Positions 16,801 to 23,724 of a stretch of 40,685 bases of DNA are shown piece after piece. The notes beneath the pieces were generated by a model. The model worked only from the letters and a program-made list of their open reading frames with translations. It ran no database searches and was not told the DNA's origin. A program made the position numbers and the translations under genes. Where the stretch lies: positions 1 to 40,685 of the forward strand of contig AUXH01000106.1 of NCBI GenBank assembly GCA_000482145.1, in the 5' to 3' direction. Each line of letters starts with the position of its first letter. Position 1 is the stretch's first letter. The stretch is from Strigomonas culicis. Taxonomy: Eukaryota; Euglenozoa; Kinetoplastea; Trypanosomatida; Trypanosomatidae.

Positions 16801-18403
16801 CAGGCCGCCTGTACCCCTCCTGGCCGGAGGCGGCGCGGGGCCCCGCAGAGGGGAGAATGCCCTGCATCGCAGCGGGAGCGGCCAGCGGCGGCGGCGGCGG
16901 CGGCGGCGGGTACGGCGCGCTGTGGGCGTAGCGCTCCCCGTCCGTGGGATACCCCGCGTGCGGCACGCGCGCCGCAGTCGGGCGGAGGCGGTCCCCACTG
17001 GAGCCGCGGTGGTGGGTCGCGCCGTCCGGTTCGTCGTCGTCGTCGTCATTCAGCGCCGGGTAGGCGCCCCGCGCTGGTGGCGGCGGTGAGAGCTGCTGCT
17101 GCTGCTGCTGCTGCGCCGGGGCCGGCAGACCGCCGGTCGCCTCGAGCGACGCGAAGATGTCGATGTCCTGCGCCGCCTCCTCCAGGAGCTGCTCGTACTG
17201 CGGCCGGTGCTTCCGCAGCGCCCGCTCGTCGCTCTCGTCCTCGTCGTCGTCGTCGTCGTCGTCGTCGCTGCTGCGGTGCGAACTGCCGTGGTCCTTCGCT
17301 TCTTCCTTCTCTTCCTCCCGGTCCATGTCATACCTCCCGCCGTAGTTGTTGAAGTAGTTATTCACCGCGACGCCGCCGCCGTCGTCGTCGTCGCCGCCGG
17401 CGTGGCTGCCCGCGGCGAGCCGCAGCCCCTGGGCGCGCTCCTTCTGCTGCTGCTGGAGGTAGTACGGCACACCCTTTTGCAAAAAGGTGTGCGGGCACAT
17501 CGCCATGGTGATGAGCACGCCGAAGCGGTCGAACAGCCCCTTCTGAACCGTGAAGGAGCAGAAGGGGTTCCACAGGAAGGTGTATACCGTCTCGGGGCGC
17601 TTCACCGGCACGTAGAAGACGCCGGGCTCGTACCCCTCGATGACCTCGATGTCGGACTGCTGCTTCCCCTGGCGGAAGGGCGTGAGGAAGGCCAGCAGCT
17701 GCTCGCGCGAGATGCCCTTTCCGCCGTTGAGCTCGAGACGATAGTCCTGCACAGCGAAGGTGGCGTTGGGTGGGTAGGCGCCGATCGGCGGCCCGAAGCC
17801 GGCTGGGATGCCAACCGCCTGCAGCTGTTCGATCAGCACGGTCGCGAGCGCGACATCGTTGCCAAACGTGACGACCATCTGCTCCACCTCGCTCCCCTTC
17901 TTCACGAAGCGCAGCGTCGTGACCGCCGTCGCGGCGGTGCTGTAGGTGAGCAGCTCGAACAGGTACTGCACCATCTGACGGATGTAATCGCTGACGGACG
18001 TCTCGGCCGGCCGCAGGCCCCCCAGCAGCAGCACGAGGCAGGGGGAAGGCACGATGGGCGCGGTGTACTGCACCTTCACCGGCAGCGGCGGGTCCAGGGC
18101 GAGCTCCGCCACGGTGGCCGGCAGATCGAAGCGGATCTGTCGCCACAGCCGCGGGGGCGCGACGGTGCGGCTCTGCACGAGCCCACGGTAGTGCCGCAGC
18201 ACTTCGTCGGCCGTCATGTCGTCCGGCAGGGCGATCGCCGCCGGCGCGTCCGCGGCCTGGCCCTCGGCCGGCTCGGCGGGCCCCGCGGTGTTCTGGTAGT
18301 AGTTGTTGCTCGCGTACTGCTGCTCCTGCTGCTGTGGTGGCTCGTCAGCGCCGGCGCGGTGGTCGTACTGGTCTGCATGACTGCGTTTATTGAATCTATA
18401 CAT
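13820..18403 (-). CDS. Large protein with RRM-like N-terminus, duplicated WW-like module and RS/RD-rich tail
   Basis: I cannot name this 1527-residue protein. Residues about 60-330 look folded, and part (about 215-290) has an alternating strand/helix pattern compatible with an RRM-like fold. The middle (about 340-690) is disordered, with polyD, polyQ, polyP and Gly/Tyr/Pro-rich stretches. Residues about 690-1130 are Ala/Leu-rich helices. Two related modules follow, each with a WW-like core: PPLPTGW (Trp1183), YYF and YRHP in the first, and PPLHKGW (Trp1352), YTF and YWHP in the second. Each core is followed by an APQ(S/A)FV motif. The last 70 residues are Glu/Lys-rich, then Arg/Asp/Ser/His-rich, as in splicing and 3'-end processing factors. 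A nuclear RNA-processing role is inferred. The ATG at 18403 follows a predicted acceptor by about 110 bases. Confidence 0.88.
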   Translation of the reverse strand: MYRFNKRSHADQYDHRAGADEPPQQQEQQYASNNYYQNTAGPAEPAEGQAADAPAAIALPDDMTADEVLRHYRGLVQSRTVAPPRLWRQIRFDLPATVAELALDPPLPVKVQYTAPIVPSPCLVLLLGGLRPAETSVSDYIRQMVQYLFELLTYSTAATAVTTLRFVKKGSEVEQMVVTFGNDVALATVLIEQLQAVGIPAGFGPPIGAYPPNATFAVQDYRLELNGGKGISREQLLAFLTPFRQGKQQSDIEVIEGYEPGVFYVPVKRPETVYTFLWNPFCSFTVQKGLFDRFGVLITMAMCPHTFLQKGVPYYLQQQQKERAQGLRLAAGSHAGGDDDDGGGVAVNNYFNNYGGRYDMDREEEKEEAKDHGSSHRSSDDDDDDDDEDESDERALRKHRPQYEQLLEEAAQDIDIFASLEATGGLPAPAQQQQQQQLSPPPPARGAYPALNDDDDDEPDGATHHRGSSGDRLRPTAARVPHAGYPTDGERYAHSAPYPPPPPPPPLAAPAAMQGILPSAGPRAASGQEGYRRPVAAAREEPLPPTAEGLTWNLMLTTGPSDSPPPPPPPPLEPPHAQQGGILGAGGGAHVLPTAGPVLATAGLLPEVPYAANPYAYGDGYGTSYPPQGYYDAPAPPLLSVEPPAVCDAYAAPLLPPYAGAAAAHSQPLLPPLLAPEAVATLLRELEERVRHAFPTSALPPSLAAPAAADGAAPPLPQVVPVDAQVPAPTVEIGELLRFMAARLDALLRLLRHQPERRPDAGEAGAAEDEAALQAHATLLLRCLLVQGDEGGDWRPAAAGGHPADGDAGDDAPQLPALLPYLLAEPWGLGLLQAHLAAHARRAPGGGAASDGLLQLLARHVLPFLTDPAVGQALLQPALRLFPAADNPLVARLLRHGGALTQWLVRRGCCLAPPPAAEESRAATHYISAVGNALPVLLTHLSRAQRGACHAQLNTDGELHRLCDAASDRDAALAYLTPPAHAPEAADLWSAPGALRRTILRALLNADLLSARRACLLLFPPTPTAAAPRESLYFVLGAAALTPTMPSLSCETAALCGHYLRHLETRAAAPAGEAAQVLDAALQHLRTTEAYDALRDAYLAGRPPAAAAGTTGEALAADAPPPAVADGRRAALQCAAQNTLYYLANHPARRGAPLLPPWREAWTAALAAYPPVGEPYPPLPTGWHGSRSRTYGHYYFKPPAEDGTSPSYRHPLDHKDYIVAPQSFVDEARELERAQEGGGRPPLLDRLLDVANEKLALYFYTTRGAAAAQPILYLQPVDAEVWANDQRLRNYYLDVATLALLGVSYRVGSSANTHANLQRPRAAVEACHHKLRAIHNGYPAEGQPFPPLHKGWDVNLSSSTGLYTFRPPRQGAEVAYWHPATHRPYRAAPQAFVQHRKLEPQAIADKSGRSLEEVRAWLQDQRRRDAALDAAVVALVPIQYCNFEDIKAEEERKQKAEEERRAKERERQEKRARSDERGHSRDHRHRHREEEERDRDHGRRHRDDYYHDRRDDSRERGHRGSRRGNRR
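17241..17267 (-). repeat. In-frame (GAC/TCG)n repeat encoding polyAsp
   Basis: A run of nine trinucleotide units codes for consecutive aspartates, followed by an acidic Glu/Ser stretch, near residue 385 of the 1527-residue protein. A polyQ-coding CAG run lies close by at about 17094-17113. Confidence 0.9.
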
Positions 18404-18515
18404 ACCGCTTCTTCTTCTCTGTTGAAATTAATTATATATATTTTTTAATTGTTGTGTACTCTCCCTATAGTAGAGTGGTAATTCTTTTTTTAATTCTTAC
18501 CCTTTTTCTTCTACC

Positions 18516-18517
18516 CT
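18516..18517 (-). promoter_or_regulatory. Predicted spliced-leader acceptor AG for the 1527-residue gene
   Basis: On the gene strand, pyrimidine-rich tracts at about 18553-18586 and 18526-18540 are followed by this first AG. It leaves a leader of about 112 bases before the ATG at 18403. Confidence 0.45.
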
Positions 18518-19314
18518 TATCCATAGAGAAGAAACCGAAGACGTGAACGTATCAAAGGAAGAAGAGAGAGAGATAAAAAAACGTGATGTTTGCAATAGCT
18601 GTCAATGAGACCATAGAAAGCACAACTAGCCATATATCACATAGTATCACAGGAACTTTTTTTTATACGTTCTTTTTCTTTGTCTGAGTACGTTTATAAT
18701 AACAACTAAAAAAAAAAGATCTATATTCTTGTTTGAATTCCTTTTTTATCTCTCTCTCCATCATAAGCGACCAATACTGGGAATTCAGTACAATGTAATA
18801 CCCATAAGAAATGGACAATGTCGATAGAGAAAAAAAAATGAAAACAGAAAAAAAAACGTGTAAACTAAAATGAAATAGAATGAAAAAAGTATGAGGTTAT
18901 ACTCTGATTGATCAATAAAGAACGTTTGTAAACGCTGCCATTTTTTTTCGGATAAAGATGCATGAATAATTCAATGCATATAGTCGATTTGTATTTCTAA
19001 TTAGATAATGTTACGTTTTGTGGCGACAACACTTCAAAGCAAACTAACTCTATATATAAAAACTAAAAATATACGGAAACACAAAAAACAAAAAAAAAAC
19101 CAGAAGTGACTCCAAAAAAGTAAAAAAAGAACAAAATATAGAAGAAAAAAAATGATAGAAAGAGAGTGGAGCGAACAAAGGTAGTATCAAAATCTACGTC
19201 CTTTGTTCTGTGGGTGCGTCAACATGCTCTCTTCCCCCCCTCTCCCCCTTTCTTCTACGATTGTCCTTTTTGCGCACATACATGTTCACATGTGCGTTTG
19301 TTTTTTCCTTACGG
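18518..19314. other. Long AT-rich spacer downstream of WDR17
   Basis: This is part of the longest non-coding interval in the window, about 0.9 kb. It is AT-rich with many A runs of seven to nine bases. It should contain the WDR17 3' UTR, its polyadenylation region and the splice signals of the next gene. I looked for tRNA-like boxes and open frames and found nothing convincing. Confidence 0.7.
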
Positions 19315-22300
19315 CTACAGCACGGAGATGCGCGAGCCGGTCGGGAGCGGCGAGAAGTGACAGACCATGGACCACCCGAGGGCCTCCTCGCGCGAGATGC
19401 AGGAAGTGCCATCCTCGAGAAACTGCAGCGCGCCACAGGCGCCCTCGCCGGATAAGATGGACAGCACCTGCTTCCCCTCGTTGATGAGCGACGGCACCTG
19501 CGAGCCGACGGCGCCGTAGTCGAGCTCCACCGAGGCCGGCCCGTAGGCGCCGAGCGCGCCCTGCGCGCGCGACAGCAGCTGCTCGACACCGCTGTCGCCG
19601 GCCGCCATCTCGCGCGCGCGGGTGAAGGCGCCGTTGAGGCACTTGGGCAGCTGGTACACCTTCACGCACATGAGCGCTGCGATGAGGTACGCCACGGCGA
19701 GGAAGCGGCGGTGCTCCGGCGCCATGCCCATCGCGGGGCCGCTCACGCTGCCGCCGGTGCCACCGACGGACACGATGGGGAGGCTGACGTAGCCGGTGAC
19801 GGCGTAGGCCTGGCGGAGGTAGAAGGCGCAGTTCGGGCTGTTCGCGTCCTGCAGCGCGGCCTGCAGCAGGCTCTCGAGGAAGCCGGTAAAGCTCTGTAGC
19901 ACGGCGCTGCTCGTGACGGGGCCAACCTGCGGGTCCGCCTGCAGCACCATCGCGGCGAGCTGGTTCTGCGAGGCGAGGCCGTCGCCGGCGTGGCGCTGCT
20001 GGATCGCGTTGGGGTCGAGGGGCAGCTGGAGCTTCTGCACCTCCTGCCGCACCGTCTCGTAGAAGGCGCGCAGTTTGTCGCTGACGCTGCCGAAGTTGCC
20101 CGGCGTCATGCTCGTCATGCTCTGCGAGGGCGGCAGCGACGTCTTCAGCTGCTTCGCCTGCGTGTACTGGAAGTAGGCGATGAGGGACGCGAAGGTGTCG
20201 TACGGGTTCGACACGCGGGCCGCGCAGAGCACAGCGGTCTCCCACTTGTGCTGCCGCGCGCTCTGCAGCATCGACAGCCGGTAGGCCGCGTCGATGCTCG
20301 CCTGCTCGCGCATCGGCGCGGTGTGGACGAGGAGGTGCACGAGGCCGATGTCGCCGGCGGCGGCGAGGATGCGGACGGCCTGGTCGCTGTTGCCGTGCGC
20401 GAGCTGCACGGCGGCGAAGAGCCGCGGGTTGTGGTGCCACTCGAGGGCGCGCGTGCAGGTCTCCTGCAGCAGCTCCTGCGACACGGGCGTCGCGCCGTTG
20501 CTGTCGAGCGTCGTGTTGTGTGGCGCTTCCTGCGGTGCCGCGGCCTCGTGGCTGCGCTGGGGGCAGGTGCGGCTGATGACGACGGCGGCCTCGCTGTTGC
20601 TGCAGCTCTGACGCGCGACGAGCTGCGCGGCGCGCTGGCCCTCCTCCGCTATGATGTAGTACGTCACCGCGCGGCTGCTGTCGCCGCGCTGCTCGAGCGT
20701 CTCCGCCGCGCGGAGGCAGACCGCGCGCCAGTACTCGCGGCTCAGCACGGGCGCCATCGCGATGGCGCGGTCCCACTCCTCGATCTCCATCATCACGCTG
20801 CAGTACTCCTCCAGCTGACCGGTGCGCAGCAGATCTTCTGCCGACTCGCGCAGCCGCTCCTTGCGGTAGGCGCTTCCGGCGGCCGCCACCGTCTTGCCGT
20901 GCGCCTTCTCGTTCGCCTTCTTCGCCCGCGCGACGCGCGTCTCGACCATCTTCACCGGCGGCGTCACGATGCCTTTGCCGCCGCCACTGTAGGTCTGGGG
21001 GTCGGTGAGGTAGGCTGCCATCTCGGCCACGTCGGCGGCGCCGCAGGGCATCTCGAAGAAGTGGACGAGCTTCTCCATCCGCTCCACCGGCTTCGCGCAC
21101 TCGCGCAGCTCAGCGGCGAGCCGCTGCACCGCGGCGCCGCACACCTGCGACACCGACACGGTGCCGGAGGCCACCGCCATGAGCGACGTCGGGTCGGCGA
21201 CGATGTCCGCGTCGAGGGTGCCGAGCGCGGCGTCGAGATAGACCTGCCGCAGCAGCGTCAGGTGCCACAGCACCATCGTCGCGTCCTTCGCCGCGGAGAG
21301 GAAGACGAGCGGCCGCTCGGGGTGGCTCGCGATGCAGCCGACGTCGCCGCTGTGCCCGCGCACCGTCGTCACCGACACGCCGTTGCGCACGTCCCAGACG
21401 CGGATGGAGGCGTCGCTGGAGCCGGAGAGGCAGAAGTAGGGCGCGAAGGAGCACCACGCGACGCTGCGCACGCGGTCCGTGTGCCCCTTCAGCACGCGCG
21501 CGTTGACAGAGACGGAGTGGACGTCGCCGGAGGAGAGATCCCACACGCGGAGCGTGCTGTCGTAGCTGCCCGTGCACAGGAACTGCGGCGCGGACGGGTT
21601 GTAGGCGATGTCGACGACAGAGTCGCTGTGGCCGGAGAGCACCATCGCCGGGCTCTGGCTGCTCGTCGAGAAGTTGTACACGTACACCTTGTGGTCGTAG
21701 GAGGCAACCGCCATGGACTTTCCGCGCGTCGGCTCGATGTCGACGCTCATGCAGGGCTGCCGCGTGTTGTAGCGGCGCAGCACTTTGCCATCCTTGGTGG
21801 AGAAGACCACCGCCCCACTACGCGAGACGCCGGCCGCGATGCTGGTATCCGCGATGGACCAGCGCACCTTGTACACCATGTCGGAGAAGATGGAGGCGCG
21901 CCAGACCTCCTTGCGCGTCGCGCACTGGTACTGCACCACCTCGCCATTCGCGAGCGCAGCGAGCAGGTACTTGCCATTGGGCGACCAGTCCACGCTGTAC
22001 ACCATCACCGGGCCGACGTCGATCGTGTAGGCGAGCGCCATCTGCCGCAGGTTCCACACACGCACCGTGCCGTCCGTGCCGCACGAGGCGACGAGGTCGC
22101 TGTCGTGCTTCGAGATGGCGCACGAGAGCATCGTGTCCGTGTGCCCCGCCGTCGTCTTGAAGTCCGTGCGGAACTGCGGCAGGCTGAACACGCGCACCGC
22201 GCCGTCCGTCTGCGTCAGCACGAGCCGGTCCTTGTCCATCACGGAAAGGCAGAGGATGCCGACGGAGGTGGGCACGTGCGGGTTGAACGAGCCCTGCGCC

Positions 22301-23274
22301 GTGCGGCTGCTGATGTTCCACTTCTTCACCAGGTTGCTCTCGCGGCTGCTGGTGAAGAAGACGCCGGCCTCGGCTGCCGACCACGTGATGGAGCTCACCG
22401 GCAGCGGCGAGTCCACGTCGTTCTCGTTCCACTCGAAGGTCTGCACCACCTGCTGTGCGTTCATGTCTACAAGGGCGAGTGCGCCGTCCGAGGAGCCGAC
22501 CGCGAGGTACTGCGCGTTGCGCGGGTCGAACGCCAGAACCGCCACCGCCGCCGCGTCCTGCGCAAGGCCGCCGCCCTTCTTGTCTTCCTTCGCCGCCGGC
22601 GGAAACGGGTACAGCGACGCCGTCGCGCGCAGCCCGTTCGTGCTGCTGAGGGTCATGAGGCAGAGCGTGCCGTCCGAGGTGCCCGCCGCGACGAGGTCCG
22701 CGCGCGCGGGCGACACCGCGACGGCGTTCACCTGCTCCACCGGCCCGAGCTGCTGGTGCGGCGGCGGCACGCCGATGCACTTGGGCTCGTTCCCCTCGTT
22801 CGTGTTCTGCGAGATCATGCGCCCGTTGCTGGTGCCGAAGAGGATGTGGTACTTGCCGGCGAGGCACATGGTCGTCGGGCTGCCCTCGCGGCGGAAGAGC
22901 TCGGTGAGGGACGGCGGGATTTTTTTACTCGTCAGCGGCTCTGCGTCGCTCAGTCGATAGAGCGCGACCGCCTTGTTCTGCGGCGACAGACACACCATGA
23001 AATCGTCATTGTAGTCGAAGGCGGTGATGTTCTGCGTGACGCCGAAGCCGAAGACGGATTTGATGGGGTAGCTCGCGAGGACCACCGGCGGCACCTGCTG
23101 CTGCTGCTGCTGCTGTTCGGGGGTGAGCACCGCGGGGATCGGCTTCGTTTCTATTTTGTGCAGCGTTACGGACTGGATGGAACAGTACGCGAAGACCTTT
23201 TCCTTCGCGATGACGTTGCGGGGGCACTGCGGGCTGCAGCCGGCGGGGATGTACGCTATGGGACTAAGTGCCAT
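19315..23274 (-). CDS. WDR17: WDR17 orthologue (WD40 repeat protein)
   Basis: The 1319-residue product matches human WDR17 in length and layout. It opens with an AGC-P motif and a FAYC motif, as in the human N-terminus. Multiple WD40 repeats follow over roughly residues 50-700, with clear GH...WD units such as those ending VRVWNL, LRVWDL and IRVWDV. A TPR-like helical half comes next, including the family block KERLRESAEDLLRTGQLEEY at about 802-825. It ends with the signature FLEDGTSCIS...FSPLPTGSRI, very close to the human C-terminus. A polyQ run near residue 53 is lineage-specific. The molecular role of WDR17 is poorly known; the WD40-plus-helix layout resembles trafficking coat and intraflagellar-transport proteins. 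The longer open frame begins at a GTG inside the predicted splice site at 23337-23338, so the ATG at 23274 is the start. Confidence 0.93.
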   Translation of the reverse strand: MALSPIAYIPAGCSPQCPRNVIAKEKVFAYCSIQSVTLHKIETKPIPAVLTPEQQQQQQQVPPVVLASYPIKSVFGFGVTQNITAFDYNDDFMVCLSPQNKAVALYRLSDAEPLTSKKIPPSLTELFRREGSPTTMCLAGKYHILFGTSNGRMISQNTNEGNEPKCIGVPPPHQQLGPVEQVNAVAVSPARADLVAAGTSDGTLCLMTLSSTNGLRATASLYPFPPAAKEDKKGGGLAQDAAAVAVLAFDPRNAQYLAVGSSDGALALVDMNAQQVVQTFEWNENDVDSPLPVSSITWSAAEAGVFFTSSRESNLVKKWNISSRTAQGSFNPHVPTSVGILCLSVMDKDRLVLTQTDGAVRVFSLPQFRTDFKTTAGHTDTMLSCAISKHDSDLVASCGTDGTVRVWNLRQMALAYTIDVGPVMVYSVDWSPNGKYLLAALANGEVVQYQCATRKEVWRASIFSDMVYKVRWSIADTSIAAGVSRSGAVVFSTKDGKVLRRYNTRQPCMSVDIEPTRGKSMAVASYDHKVYVYNFSTSSQSPAMVLSGHSDSVVDIAYNPSAPQFLCTGSYDSTLRVWDLSSGDVHSVSVNARVLKGHTDRVRSVAWCSFAPYFCLSGSSDASIRVWDVRNGVSVTTVRGHSGDVGCIASHPERPLVFLSAAKDATMVLWHLTLLRQVYLDAALGTLDADIVADPTSLMAVASGTVSVSQVCGAAVQRLAAELRECAKPVERMEKLVHFFEMPCGAADVAEMAAYLTDPQTYSGGGKGIVTPPVKMVETRVARAKKANEKAHGKTVAAAGSAYRKERLRESAEDLLRTGQLEEYCSVMMEIEEWDRAIAMAPVLSREYWRAVCLRAAETLEQRGDSSRAVTYYIIAEEGQRAAQLVARQSCSNSEAAVVISRTCPQRSHEAAAPQEAPHNTTLDSNGATPVSQELLQETCTRALEWHHNPRLFAAVQLAHGNSDQAVRILAAAGDIGLVHLLVHTAPMREQASIDAAYRLSMLQSARQHKWETAVLCAARVSNPYDTFASLIAYFQYTQAKQLKTSLPPSQSMTSMTPGNFGSVSDKLRAFYETVRQEVQKLQLPLDPNAIQQRHAGDGLASQNQLAAMVLQADPQVGPVTSSAVLQSFTGFLESLLQAALQDANSPNCAFYLRQAYAVTGYVSLPIVSVGGTGGSVSGPAMGMAPEHRRFLAVAYLIAALMCVKVYQLPKCLNGAFTRAREMAAGDSGVEQLLSRAQGALGAYGPASVELDYGAVGSQVPSLINEGKQVLSILSGEGACGALQFLEDGTSCISREEALGWSMVCHFSPLPTGSRISVL

Positions 23275-23336
23275 TGAAGTAATACACTGCGTATGATATC
23301 CGTGAATGCAATAGAGGACCTGTGATAGGGTCACCA

Positions 23337-23338
23337 CT
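23337..23338 (-). promoter_or_regulatory. Predicted spliced-leader acceptor AG for WDR17
   Basis: A T-rich tract on the gene strand (about 23341-23361) leads directly into this AG, the first after it. The leader would be about 62 bases to the ATG at 23274. The site coincides with the apparent GTG start of the longer frame and so rules that start out. Confidence 0.6.
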
Positions 23339-23724
23339 AATCAAAAAACAAAAAAAACAATGATAGAGAAATAATAACTACTTTTAAAGAATATTTAAAT
23401 CGTTTTTTTTTTTTTGTTGCTATCTGCGAAACTAACGAAAGAAAAAAGAGAAAGAAAAAGAAACCTGAGAGTTCTTCCTGGTCTATTTTCTACTTTAAGT
23501 GAGTGCAAATACATGAAGGAGAAGAGGAAGAGAGCGAGAGAGAGAGAGATGCTTTTATTTTTGTTTCTCTTACATAAATAAAGAAGAGATGTTTGGCCAA
23601 TGGAAACGGTAGCACATCCTAGAACATATGAGTAAAAAGAAGAATAGAAGCATCATACCAGAGAAATGTATTTCAAATGACAGACAGAAGCAATCAAAAA
23701 AAAAAATGTTTTTTCTCCTTCTCG
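23339..23724. other. Spacer between the Beclin gene and WDR17
   Basis: AT-rich spacer with poly-T and a GA repeat at about 23535-23549. It should hold the 3' UTR of the Beclin gene and the WDR17 trans-splicing signal. No gene is supported. Confidence 0.7.

Noticed and set aside
19990..23277. 1095-codon open frame on the plus strand, opposite WDR17
   Set aside because: It mirrors the WDR17 gene almost exactly. GC-rich codon use removes stop codons from the opposite strand; the translation is Arg/His/Ala/Val-rich without recognisable motifs, while the minus strand has a clear WDR17.
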